Source: Aquisalimonas lutea (lineage in GTDB: Bacteria; Pseudomonadota; Gammaproteobacteria; Nitrococcales; Aquisalimonadaceae). Taken from it: 64,000 bases of DNA. Below are positions 54,414 to 64,000 of this stretch, one piece after another; positions within the stretch are counted from its first letter, which is position 1; every line of letters starts with the position of its first letter. Both the position numbers and the translations under genes were made by a program. Location: contig NZ_JAUFPK010000001.1 in assembly GCF_030409225.1 (NCBI RefSeq), forward strand, positions 2,099,566-2,163,565. Direction: 5' to 3'. The notes below the pieces were generated by a model. It was not told the DNA's origin. It ran no database searches and worked only from the letters and a program-made list of their open reading frames with translations.

Positions 54414-54878
54414 ATGGAAACGGATGACGACAATCCCGAGGAGGCCTACGAGACCGGCGTGCGGCTGCTCGCCCGCCGGGAGCATGCCTCGCGCGAGCTG
54501 GCGCAGAAGCTGGCCCGTCGCGGCTTTTCCGGTGACGTCGTCAACGACGTTGTGGACCGGTTGTTCCGCGAAGGGTATCTTAGCGATGACCGCTTCACGG
54601 AAGCGTTCGTGCGCCAGCGCTGCGAGCAGGGGCAGGGGCCGTTGAAGATCATTGCGGCCCTGGCCGAGCGCGGGATCGATGAAGCCCTGGCGCGCCAGTA
54701 CCTGGACCGGCAGGACGTCGACTGGATCGAGCAGGCGCGGCTGGCCCGCAGCCGACGGTTCGGCGAAAACCTGCCTGCGGATCGCAGGGAATGGGCGCGG
54801 CAGGCCCGGTTCCTTGCCTCCCGGGGCTTCAGCTCCGAGCAGGTGTATCGCGTACTGGACGCGCGCACGGACGAGTGA
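54414..54878 (+). CDS. recX: Regulatory protein RecX
   Basis: A 154-residue helical protein that modulates RecA filaments. Three RecX-type helical repeats: YETGVRLLARREHASRELAQKLARRGF, VVDRLFREGYLSDDRFTEAFVRQR and RQARFLASRGFSSEQVYRVLD. It follows recA by 18 bases on the same transcript. Confidence 0.93.
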   Translation: METDDDNPEEAYETGVRLLARREHASRELAQKLARRGFSGDVVNDVVDRLFREGYLSDDRFTEAFVRQRCEQGQGPLKIIAALAERGIDEALARQYLDRQDVDWIEQARLARSRRFGENLPADRREWARQARFLASRGFSSEQVYRVLDARTDE

Positions 54879-54931
54879 CACGGAACCACCGCGGTGGCGA
54901 TCGCGGTCTTGCAAAGGCAGGTTGACCATTC

Positions 54932-57538
<2,607 letters not shown>

Positions 57539-57545
57539 CGCCCAT

Positions 57546-57568
57546 GGTGGCCGCTGGGGCGGGCCACC
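57546..57568 (+). terminator. Short hairpin between alaS and lysC
   Basis: GGTGGCC (57546-57552) and GGCCACC (57562-57568) can pair around a 9-base loop. There is no T-run. It may attenuate read-through into lysC. Confidence 0.35.
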
Positions 57569-57589
57569 CGTGAACAGGTAAATGGACTG

Positions 57590-58837
57590 ATGGCTTTGAT
57601 CGTTCAGAAGTACGGCGGCACCTCGGTCGGCTCCGTGGAGCGGATCGAGGAGGTCGCGCGCAAGGTGATCAAGACCAAGGAGGCCGGTAACGACGTGGTC
57701 GTGGTCGTCTCCGCCATGAGCGGCGAGACGAACCGGCTCATCGAGCTTGCCAAGCAGATGAACCCGGATCCGCCGGCGCGGGAGCTGGACATGATGCTCT
57801 CCACCGGCGAGCAGGTGACCATCGCCCTTCTCGCCATGGCCGTCGAGAAGCAGGGATACCGGGCCCGCTGCTACACCGGCGGACAGGTGAAGATTCTCAC
57901 GGACAGCGCCCACAGCAAGGCCCGGATCCAGGAGATCGATGCCAAGGTGGTGACGCAGGACCTCCAGGAAGGGCGCATCGTCGTGGTCGCGGGTTTCCAG
58001 GGCGTGGACTCCAACGGGGCCATCACCACGCTTGGCCGCGGCGGCTCGGATACCACCGCGGTGGCCCTGGCTGCAGCGCTGAAGGCCGACGAGTGCGAGA
58101 TCTATACCGATGTCGACGGCGTCTATACCACGGACCCGCGGGTGGTCCCCAAGGCCCGGCGGCTGGAGCGGATCACCTTCGAGGAGATGCTGGAGATGGC
58201 GAGCCTCGGCTCCAAGATCCTCCAGATCCGCGCGGTGGAGTTCGCCGGCAAGTACCATGTGCCGCTCCGGGTGCGGTCCTCCTTCGGCGAGGGGCCCGGG
58301 ACGCTGATTACGTATGAGGATGAAACCATGGAAGAGCCGCTGATTTCCGGAATCGCGTTCAACCGCGATGAAGCCAAGCTCACGGTGCTGGGTGTGCCGG
58401 ATCAGCCGGGCATCGCCGGGCGCATCCTGGGGCCCATCTCGGAGGCCAACATCGAAGTGGACATGATCGTCCAGAACATCAGCCAGAGCGGGCTGACGGA
58501 CTTCACGTTCACCGTCCATCGCAACGACTACGAGAAGACCCTTCGCATCCTCCAGGGGATCAACGACGAGCTCGGAGCCCGGGAGGTCTTCGGCGACACC
58601 AAGATCGTCAAGCTGTCGCTGGTCGGGGTGGGGATGCGCTCCCACGCCGGCGTGGCCAGCACCATGTTCGAGGCGCTGGCCCGGGAAGGGATCAACATCC
58701 AGATGATCTCCACCTCGGAGATCAAGATCTCCGTGGTGATCGACGAGAAGTACCTCGAGCTGGGCGTGCGTGCGTTGCACACGGCGTTCGAGCTGGATGA
58801 CGAAGACGCCAGCGTGCAGGTCGAGGGCAGGAACTGA
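57590..58837 (+). CDS. lysC: Aspartate kinase
   Basis: A 415-residue enzyme phosphorylating aspartate, the first step to Lys, Met and Thr. Kinase domain: LIVQKYGGTSVGSVERI, GRGGSDTTAVALAAALKAD, EIYTDVDGVYTTDPR. Two ACT domains follow (TVLGVPDQPGIAGRILGPIS and LVGVGMRSHAGVASTMFEALA) for feedback control by lysine and/or threonine. An internal ATG with a possible ribosome site near 58320 could give the separate beta subunit seen in some alpha2beta2 aspartokinases. Confidence 0.96.
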   Translation: MALIVQKYGGTSVGSVERIEEVARKVIKTKEAGNDVVVVVSAMSGETNRLIELAKQMNPDPPARELDMMLSTGEQVTIALLAMAVEKQGYRARCYTGGQVKILTDSAHSKARIQEIDAKVVTQDLQEGRIVVVAGFQGVDSNGAITTLGRGGSDTTAVALAAALKADECEIYTDVDGVYTTDPRVVPKARRLERITFEEMLEMASLGSKILQIRAVEFAGKYHVPLRVRSSFGEGPGTLITYEDETMEEPLISGIAFNRDEAKLTVLGVPDQPGIAGRILGPISEANIEVDMIVQNISQSGLTDFTFTVHRNDYEKTLRILQGINDELGAREVFGDTKIVKLSLVGVGMRSHAGVASTMFEALAREGINIQMISTSEIKISVVIDEKYLELGVRALHTAFELDDEDASVQVEGRN

Positions 58838-59141
58838 GGTGGTTCACGGAGGGTGAATCGCCCAGCACCGGGCCATGGGTGGTGCGTGGCCCGGTATCCC
58901 GGAGGTGAGAGATGCCGCGTAACGGTGTTTCCGGGAAGTGTGGTGACATTGAGTGCTTAGCTGAAGGTGACGGTTGTGAGGGACGCCAGCCGTTGAACTC
59001 GTGAGGAATACCGCAGGTCCACGCAGGACAGGGAGCAGCGGTGAGGCGATGCCTCGTCGCAACGGGTGTGCACCTGCGTGGCAGCGCCGGCGGCATGGGC
59101 TGCCGGTGTCGCGGATGCCAGCGGAATGTAGGAGTGAGGCA
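58838..59141. other. Intergenic region between lysC and csrA
   Basis: About 300 bases without a gene. It contains the hairpin ACCGGGCCA (58867-58875) with TGGCCCGGT (58887-58895), a likely stop for lysC without T-run, and several GGA triplets (for example AGGACAGGGAGC at 59025-59036 and AGGAG at 59130-59134). CsrA binds such triplets in its own leader in other bacteria. Confidence 0.5.
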
Positions 59142-59339
59142 ATGCTGATTTTAACCAGGCGGGTTGGCGAGACCCTGATGATCGGCGACGAGGTAACGGT
59201 GACTGTCCTCGGCGTAAAAGGGAATCAGGTGCGGATCGGCGTGAATGCGCCGAAGAACGTCTCCGTCCATCGTGAGGAGATCTACGAGCGGATACAGCAT
59301 GAGGGCGACGAAGACGAAAGCACGCCGACAACCGGCTGA
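59142..59339 (+). CDS. csrA: Carbon storage regulator CsrA
   Basis: A 65-residue RNA-binding dimer that represses or stabilises mRNAs by binding GGA loops. The sequence [18 protein letters not shown] is canonical, with the RNA-contacting [12 protein letters not shown] at the end of the fold. TAGGAG at 59129-59134 is the ribosome site and may itself be a CsrA target. The alaS-lysC-csrA-tRNA-Ser order is widely conserved in gammaproteobacteria. Confidence 0.97.
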   Translation: MLILTRRVGETLMIGDEVTVTVLGVKGNQVRIGVNAPKNVSVHREEIYERIQHEGDEDESTPTTG

Positions 59340-59452
59340 CGGTACCGGGTACGGGAGGCGGCGCCGGACGGGTTTACCCATCACGCCAAATCCCGTACTC
59401 TACCGCGCTCCGGTGGCCATGCAGGCAATCGCTGCCGCCGGAGGATCCGAAC

Positions 59453-59541
59453 GGAGAGGTGGCCGAGTGGCTGAAGGCGCTCCCCTGCTAAGGGAGTATG
59501 GGTACTGCCCATCGAGGGTTCGAATCCCTCCCTCTCCGCCA
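59453..59541 (+). tRNA. tRNA-Ser(GCT)
   Basis: Acceptor stem GGAGAGG (59453-59459) pairs with CCTCTCC (59531-59537), discriminator G, CCA encoded. Anticodon loop CTGCTAA gives GCT, reading AGC and AGU. Long variable arm (GTATGGGTACTGCCCAT). T-arm GAGGGTTCGAATCCCTC. Confidence 0.97.
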
Positions 59542-59726
59542 ACTTCCCTGAGCAGGGCCGCAGGCCCTGCTCAGGGAAGTTCGATGAAGAAGTCGATTCG
59601 AACCCTCGATAATCGACGAATTGGGGTTCGACTACGCAGCGAAGCGGAGTAGCCCGTTGCCGCGCAGCGGCAACGACCCGGAGGGCAAGGCGCGCGAGCG
59701 CCGCAGCAATCCCTCCCTCTCCGCCA
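59542..59726 (+). repeat. tRNA-Ser-associated repeat, copy B
   Basis: An 18-bp perfect hairpin (59542-59580: ACTTCCCTGAGCAGGGCC, loop GCA, complement) follows the CCA directly. GATTCGAACCCTCGAT at 59595-59610 is the exact reverse complement of tRNA positions 59511-59526. A GC-rich segment with GTTGCCGC/GCGGCAAC follows (59656-59674), and the block ends with AATCCCTCCCTCTCCGCCA (59708-59726), a direct copy of the tRNA 3' end including CCA. Confidence 0.8.
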
Positions 59727-59819
59727 ACTTCCCTGAGCAGGGCCGTAGGCCCTGCTCAGGGAAGTTCACGAAGAAGTCGATTCGAACCCTCGATGATCAA
59801 CGGATTCGGGTTCGATGAG
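59727..59819 (+). repeat. tRNA-Ser-associated repeat, copy C (tandem, partial)
   Basis: Second tandem unit, 185 bases after the first. The same 18-bp hairpin (59727-59765, loop GTA) is followed by GATTCGAACCCTCGAT at 59779-59794, again an exact reverse complement of the tRNA-Ser(GCT) T-arm region. The unit stops before the GC-rich segment. Confidence 0.8.
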
Positions 59820-59916
59820 GAGCTGATTCGAGTTCTCGGCGGTGGACGAGCGGGTTCCGGGGGCAGCGCGTTGACTCCGCGCCGGCCGTTCGACATAATC
59901 ATCGCCGCTCAACAAG

Positions 59917-59993
59917 GCGCCCGTAGCTCAGCTGGATAGAGCACCTGGCTACGAACCAGGCGGTCGGAGGTTCGAATCCTTCCGGGCGCGCCA
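59917..59993 (+). tRNA. tRNA-Arg(ACG)
   Basis: Acceptor stem GCGCCCG (59917-59923) with CGGGCGC (59983-59989), discriminator G, CCA encoded. Anticodon stem CCTGG/CCAGG, loop CTACGAA, anticodon ACG at 59951-59953, whose A34 is the target of TadA (encoded at 14139). Confidence 0.98.
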
Positions 59994-60002
59994 TCTTCAG
60001 AA

Positions 60003-60041
60003 GGGAGGCTCCCCCACTTTTCGGAGCCTCCCCCACTTTTT
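60003..60041 (+). terminator. Rho-independent terminator after tRNA-Arg
   Basis: GGGAGGCTCC (60003-60012) pairs perfectly with GGAGCCTCCC (60023-60032), followed by CCACTTTTT. Ends the tRNA transcript. Confidence 0.9.
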
Positions 60042-60143
60042 GCCCGCTACCTGCTCCGATATTCACCCGACGTCGATCAAGTTTTCTGTGGCTGCGCGGC
60101 AGATAAGGCAGCCCTCGAATCGGGGCTCATCATTGCCCTCGAT

Positions 60144-62315
60144 TCACAGTGGCACCCGCAGCTGCACGCTTACATTGCGACCGGGACTGAGGGCATAGCC
60201 CTTGTAGGTATCGAGAAAGTCCCGGTAGCTCTCGTCCGTGAGGTTGCGCACCTCCAGATCCAGACGAGCGGGCCGGGTGCCCGGGCCGGGGATCTCGAAG
60301 CCCGCTCCCAGGTCGTAGACCATGTAGCTGTCCGTGGATGCCGTGCCGAACGGGGCATCGTCGAACTGCGCGAACGGCTCCCCCGGTGCCGCGTCCTTGG
60401 ACGCGTTGTAGCGCATGCCGACACGGATGTAGGGGTTGTTCAACGGAAGCCTGCGGGGCGACCACGTCCCCTCCACGCGGAACGCGTCCGCCGGCAGCAG
60501 GGGGAGTTCCTCCCCGGTGCGCTCATTCTTGCCATCGACGAGATCGACGCCGGCGGACAGCTCCACGGTCTCGGTGATCTTGACGCTGCCCTGGAGCTCA
60601 ATGCCCTTGAGGGTCGCGTCCGCCTGCCGGTTGACGAAGATCGGCAGGCCGTTCGGCGCCGAGGCGCCCGTGTCCTGAAGGAAAATGAAGTCATTGATCC
60701 GGTTGCGGTACACCGTCGCGCTCGCCGAGATACGCGGGGACCGCCAGCGCAGGCCGAGATCCGTGTTCAGCGAGCGCTCCGGATCGAGATCCGGGTTGCC
60801 GCGCTGGACAGCGGCAACACCGCCGTGGACGCCGTCGGCGAATTGCTCGAACAGCGTCGGTGCGCGAAAGCCGCGGGACGCGTTGGCCGCCAGCGTCAGC
60901 TCCCGCGTGAGCGCGTAGGTCGCACCCAGGGAGCCGGTGGTGACCCGGTAGTCGTTGCTGGCGTGCCCGGAAAAGGGCGTCGGCGCCCGCGTCCTGTGCT
61001 CGTCTCCCACGGTCTCGATGAAGTCGAAGCGCAACCCGCCCTGAAGCGTCAGAGCGCCGATCGTGCGCTGCTCGAAAGCGAACGCACCGATATTCGTGCG
61101 CTCGCCGCCCGGTGTCAGCTGGGTGGTGCCGCGGGACTCCTGCTCCTTGTAGCGATACTCGATGCCGAGCGTCCCCGCATCGAAGACGCCGAGCAGCCCG
61201 TGCTCGGCCTCCAGCCTGGCGGTGTACTGGTCGAACTCGACGTCGATGGTCCCGTCGAAGAGCTCGCTGCGCGGCGTGCCTGCGGCGTTGGACCGGCGCA
61301 GATTGTTCTGCCATGCGAGAATCGGGCGTAGCGTCCAGCGCTCGCCCGCGGGCAGCTCGCCGCGCAGCTGGAGCTCGTCGTTCTCCAGGCTCTGGCCGAT
61401 CCCCTCGGGACCCGCACCGGGCGGCAGATTGCCGGCGGGAGGCGGCAGCAGGAAGTTGTGCTCGTTGCGCCAGCCCGTGTAGCGCAGCGAGACGGTGCCG
61501 AAATCGCCCTGGTAGCCGACCCCGACCTGGCCGGTGGTCTGCTCGAAGTCCGTGAAGTCGAGCTCTCCGGTGTACGCGGGTTCGTCCTGCCGGCCGGGGC
61601 CCGGGGGCGGCGGGAAGAACACCGGGTCCGAGGGCGTGGTGGTATTGCCGGCGTCGCGCCGCACGACGGCGCCGACAAAGCTCCAGGCCGGTCCCTCGGA
61701 GCGCAGCCGCAGCCCGGTATCCCACTGCTCGTTGTTGGAGCCGAAGCCAACCAGGGTGTCGCCGCTCACACGGCGGGCGCCATCCTCGCTGAAGCCCAGC
61801 GCCAGGGGCTTGACGTCGACAACCCCGCCGAGGGCGTCGGATCCGTAAAGGATGCTGGATGCACCACGGACGACTTCGATGCGCTCGCTCAGAAAGGGGT
61901 CTACGTTCGGGCTGTGCCGCGTGCCGAACTGCTGATGATCCACTGCGATGCCGTCGGAGAGGATCCGGACCCGGTTCCCGGAGAGCCCACGGATCACCGG
62001 CTTGCCGACGTTGTTGCCGGCGGTCACGGTTGAAACACCCGACAGGTGCTCGAGGGTTTGGCCGAGACTGGCGCGCTCGCGGCGCTCCTTCTCGCGGCCC
62101 TCGAGCACATCAATGCTCGCGGCCTGAATGGCCGGATCCCCGGGTGCCGGAACGCCGGTGGTGACCTCGAGCGGATCCAGCACCGCGCTGCCCGCGGTCT
62201 CCGGTTCGTCGGCCTGGGCGAGGGGAAGGACCGACAGAAGGGCGCAGACCAGCCCTGCGCGATGCATTAGAGGTCTTCCGTGGTGCGGATCAGCGCGGCG
62301 TTTCCTGGCAGCCAT
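60144..62315 (-). CDS. TonB-dependent outer-membrane receptor (ZnuD-like)
   Basis: A receptor of about 723 residues. Signal peptide with a long basic start and core AGLVCALLSVLPLAQA. No clear TonB box. Plug domain (about 60-170): LGQTLEHLSGVSTVTAGNN, KPVIRGLSGNRVRILSDGI, RIEVVRGASSILYGSDALGGVVDV. The barrel ends in an aromatic-poor YKGYALSPGRNVSVQLRVPL, with the terminal residue Leu instead of Phe. The RHSPNVDPFLSERIEVV layout is like zinc receptors of the ZnuD group. GAGGAG at an 8-base spacing favours ATG 62315 over the internal Met at 62267. Upstream Zur-like boxes support zinc, but the ligand is inferred. Confidence 0.85.
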   Translation of the reverse strand: MAARKRRADPHHGRPLMHRAGLVCALLSVLPLAQADEPETAGSAVLDPLEVTTGVPAPGDPAIQAASIDVLEGREKERRERASLGQTLEHLSGVSTVTAGNNVGKPVIRGLSGNRVRILSDGIAVDHQQFGTRHSPNVDPFLSERIEVVRGASSILYGSDALGGVVDVKPLALGFSEDGARRVSGDTLVGFGSNNEQWDTGLRLRSEGPAWSFVGAVVRRDAGNTTTPSDPVFFPPPPGPGRQDEPAYTGELDFTDFEQTTGQVGVGYQGDFGTVSLRYTGWRNEHNFLLPPPAGNLPPGAGPEGIGQSLENDELQLRGELPAGERWTLRPILAWQNNLRRSNAAGTPRSELFDGTIDVEFDQYTARLEAEHGLLGVFDAGTLGIEYRYKEQESRGTTQLTPGGERTNIGAFAFEQRTIGALTLQGGLRFDFIETVGDEHRTRAPTPFSGHASNDYRVTTGSLGATYALTRELTLAANASRGFRAPTLFEQFADGVHGGVAAVQRGNPDLDPERSLNTDLGLRWRSPRISASATVYRNRINDFIFLQDTGASAPNGLPIFVNRQADATLKGIELQGSVKITETVELSAGVDLVDGKNERTGEELPLLPADAFRVEGTWSPRRLPLNNPYIRVGMRYNASKDAAPGEPFAQFDDAPFGTASTDSYMVYDLGAGFEIPGPGTRPARLDLEVRNLTDESYRDFLDTYKGYALSPGRNVSVQLRVPL

Positions 62316-62354
62316 CACTTGGTCTCCTCTGGAATGGATTTTTCAACAAATAAA

Positions 62355-62377
62355 AGAACGTTATATCGTATCTTTTT
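62355..62377 (-). promoter_or_regulatory. Zur-like box upstream of the TonB receptor
   Basis: GTTATA at 62360-62365, one base, then CGTATC at 62367-62372, inside an A/T-rich stretch (AGAAC before, TTTTT after). This approximates the GTTATA-N-TATAAC pattern of gammaproteobacterial Zur sites, with three mismatches in the second half. It lies 45 bases before the receptor start. Confidence 0.45.
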
Positions 62378-62583
62378 CGTGACCTACCGAACCGGCCGGA
62401 TCATGCGCACGCGCTAGCAGGCGATGCCTTGTGCCGGCGCCCGGAGGCGCTTCCGTCGCGCTACGTCTGGTGTAGCGAAGGGCATGGCTTCAATGTGCTC
62501 GGGTGTGATGGTGTGCGGCCCGCGATACGTGTATTGATGCGTTCCATTGGCTCAGTCCGGACTTGCCCGGTAAATCGAAAAAT

Positions 62584-62598
62584 ACGTTATAACATTGC
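62584..62598. promoter_or_regulatory. Second Zur-like box (GTTATAAC palindrome)
   Basis: ACGTTATAACATTGC contains the perfect 8-base palindrome GTTATAAC (62586-62593) in AT-rich DNA. It resembles half of a Zur or Fur-family site. It lies 270 bases upstream of the receptor, so it may serve another start or be a distal site. Confidence 0.4.
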
Positions 62599-62832
62599 AT
62601 TAATTCATGCAAGAGAGCACCAAGATCGCTGGGCGTGTGTTGATACTGCTGATTTGCGTGCACCCCAGCTTGAGACGGACCGCCCGATGGTAATGCGCCG
62701 CACGCGATCAGGGTCGCTTTCGTTCCCCTGATACGGGATCCGATTCAGGCCACGGAACCTTTGAAGATTGCGGCGGCGCAACAGGGGCGCATCGGGCAAG
62801 TGACTCGTCGTCGGCTGCGCTAGACGACGGCG

Positions 62833-63042
62833 CTAGCCGCGGATGGCAGCACTGCCGTTCCGGTAGCGCCGGGCCTCGCGCAGGAGGCGCTGCTCCAGGG
62901 TCTCGAGCTCGTCGTCGTCTGACCTCGCGGATGCGCTCGTGCGTCGCGCAAGTTCCTGCTCCACGGCGGTCCGCAACGAGCGCAGGGAATCGTCGGGCCA
63001 TTCGCCGCGATCCGTGATGCGGGTTCGAAGTCGTTCAGTCAT
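62833..63042 (-). CDS. Small helical protein, 69 aa, related to the one at 29438
   Basis: ATG at 63042 with GGAGA eight bases before. The product is charged and helical: LRSLRTAVEQELARR (about 20-34), an acidic spacer (RSDDDELETLE), then QRLLREARRYR. Both blocks recur in the 54-residue protein encoded at 29438-29602, with an insertion between them here. Family unknown. A longer version from 63072 is possible but lacks support. Confidence 0.7.
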   Translation of the reverse strand: MTERLRTRITDRGEWPDDSLRSLRTAVEQELARRTSASARSDDDELETLEQRLLREARRYRNGSAAIRG

Positions 63043-63442
63043 CGGTCGTCTCTCCGAGCAGCGGGTGGCCAATCACGAAATAGGATCGGCCGCATAGATG
63101 CGGGCGCCGGTCACGGAATCCAAGGGATCACGGTCATGGCGGATTTCCGCGCGCAGGCGAGAAGCGATTCCGCGGCTTGGTGTCCCGTGAGCACGCGCTG
63201 CCGGTGATCGGCGAGTGCACGGGCAACCCGTGCGCGAGGGGTTGCGCCGGGAGTGGTACAACAGCATCGGCGTGCTCTCCCAGGAGAGCGTTTCCGGCGC
63301 CGGCCGGCTTTGCCGGCGGCAAGGGCCGGCACGGGGATTTCGGCGACATCGGGGAGTAGCTGGCGCTGTGCGGCGCTACTGAGGATGGCGGGTCGTAGCA
63401 AATGCCTATCTGCAGGTTGCTGTCTCCGGAATGGTGTGCGCC
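63043..63442. other. Intergenic region, no gene seen
   Basis: About 400 bases between the small protein and the tRNA-Val terminator. Open frames exist on both strands but have Pro/Arg/Ser-rich composition, no ribosome sites and no recognisable similarity. I see no repeat or RNA in it apart from short GC palindromes near 63290-63325 (GCGCCGGCCGG and GCCGGCGGC). Confidence 0.4.
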
Positions 63443-63479
63443 AAAAAGAAAAGGGCCTGCAGCGATGCTGCAAGCCCTT
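63443..63479 (-). terminator. Terminator of tRNA-Val
   Basis: On the minus strand AAGGGCTTGCAGC (from 63479 down) pairs with GCTGCAGGCCCTT (to 63451), one mismatch, followed by TTCTTTTT. It lies 9 bases after the tRNA end. Confidence 0.85.
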
Positions 63480-63487
63480 GATATTCG

Positions 63488-63562
63488 TGGTGGGCGCGGG
63501 TGGGATTGAACCACCGACCCCTGCCGTGTGAAGGCAGTGCTCTCCCGCTGAGCTACGCGCCC
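63488..63562 (-). tRNA. tRNA-Val(CAC)
   Basis: On the minus strand GGGCGCG...CGCGCCC acceptor stem with discriminator A and CCA. Anticodon arm CTGCC-TTCACAC-GGCAG gives anticodon CAC, reading GUG. T-arm GGTGGTTCAATCCCACC is standard for Val. Confidence 0.95.
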
Positions 63563-63682
63563 GCTTTGAGGTTGGGAATTCTAGGCGGGGGAGCGGGTGG
63601 TGTCAACGCTGCACCTGCGGTACGGGCGCGTGCTCTGGTATCATGCGCGCTCTTTCCAGCGAGTGCAGAAAGGATCGTCCGC

Positions 63683-64000
63683 ATGACCGTGAAGACGCGT
63701 TTTGCCCCCAGTCCCACGGGCTATCTTCATATCGGCGGCGCCCGTACGGCGCTGTTCTCCTGGCTGTATGCCCGCAAGCACGGCGGCAGCTTCGTGTTGC
63801 GGGTGGAGGATACCGACCAGGAACGGTCGACCCAGGAGTCGGTGAACGCGATCCTCGAGGGCATGACCTGGCTCGGCCTGGAGTACGACGAGGGCCCGTT
63901 CTACCAGACCCGGCGCTTCGACCGCTACCGGGAGGTGATCCAGCGCCTGCTGGACGAGGGCAAGGCCTACAAGTGCTATTGCTCCAAGGAGCGCCTGGAT
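63683..64000 (+). CDS. gltX: Glutamate--tRNA ligase, N-terminal part
   Basis: The gene runs off the right edge. The first 106 codons show the class I nucleotide-binding start: [20 protein letters not shown] (HIGH-type motif HIGG), [12 protein letters not shown], and [17 protein letters not shown]. The last visible residues ([11 protein letters not shown]) begin the zinc-like Cys region of bacterial GltX. It is divergent from tRNA-Val. Confidence 0.95.
   Translation, partial: MTVKTRFAPSPTGYLHIGGARTALFSWLYARKHGGSFVLRVEDTDQERSTQESVNAILEGMTWLGLEYDEGPFYQTRRFDRYREVIQRLLDEGKAYKCYCSKERLD

Larger units (their letters stand above)
62316..62832. other. Regulatory intergenic region of the TonB receptor
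   Basis: About 515 bases without a convincing gene, and more AT-rich in two places. 62341-62377 is an A/T-rich promoter-like stretch with the Zur-like box. 62570-62615 is a second AT-rich island with the octamer GTTATAAC. Between them the sequence is featureless to my eye. Confidence 0.5.

Noticed and set aside
62429-62731. Possible small plus-strand gene upstream of the TonB receptor
   Set aside because: No ribosome site, no recognisable similarity, and it covers AT-rich regulatory DNA.
63111-63514. Overlapping open frames between the small protein and tRNA-Val
   Set aside because: Pro/Ser/Arg-rich composition; one frame runs into the tRNA and its terminator.

Overview
The window is a chromosomal segment of a high-GC (roughly two-thirds G+C by eye) gammaproteobacterium. 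Gene content and order (mutS, pncC, thpR, recA, recX, alaS, lysC, csrA, tRNA-Ser, tRNA-Arg; guaB-guaA-tadA; fadI-fadJ), two complete TRAP transporters and an MvaT/H-NS-like protein with the short C-terminal AT-hook-like motif fit a marine or halophilic member of the Ectothiorhodospiraceae/Chromatiales. The genus cannot be settled from the sequence alone. No prophage, transposase, plasmid replication gene or CRISPR array was seen.

Layout: 1-4.4 kb holds the end of a long-form NfeD protein, pdxH, an MFS exporter with an unknown partner gene, and an H-NS-family gene. 4.4-7.6 kb holds an ABC-2 exporter (YadGH type), a 167-bp MITE-like element with 14-bp terminal inverted repeats, and a Gln-rich secreted protein. 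7.6-16.3 kb is housekeeping: glutathionyl-hydroquinone reductase, an M23 peptidase, xseA, guaB, guaA, tadA, mltF and tRNA-Ser(CGA). 16.5-22.4 kb is a catabolic locus: a MocR-type regulator divergent from a DctPQM TRAP transporter and a degradative (class II) HMG-CoA reductase, best read as a mevalonate uptake and use module. 22.4-28 kb has a COG0523 GTPase, a REP cluster and fadIJ. 28-37.6 kb is a mixed accessory stretch: EamA permease, short LOV photoreceptor, a 54-aa protein, tandem crcB genes, phosphoesterase, CarS-like protein, cupin, Nudix, AraC regulator, bile-acid-type symporter and mltB. 37.7-40.8 kb is a second TRAP transporter of the mannitol/2-keto acid group. 41-49.4 kb holds gloA, an RsmF-like methyltransferase, a stand-alone PheRS-alpha-like protein behind a leader peptide and terminator, rlmM, a slipin, xerD, dsbC and fdxA. 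49.5-60 kb is the mutS-to-csrA housekeeping block with two tRNAs. 60-64 kb has a TonB-dependent receptor with Zur-like upstream sites, a small protein, tRNA-Val and the start of gltX.

The most unusual signals are these. (i) Both tRNA-Ser genes are followed by an 18-bp perfect hairpin, then a perfect inverted copy of that particular tRNA's own T-arm region, then a direct copy of the tRNA 3' end; the inverted copy differs between the two loci exactly as the two tRNAs differ. (ii) A degenerate PheS-core protein sits behind an apparent attenuator. (iii) A complete MITE-like element carries a 4-bp flanking duplication. (iv) A stand-alone short LOV protein overlaps a tiny protein that has a paralogue 33 kb away. 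No tool was run; all identifications come from reading translations and nucleotide motifs.
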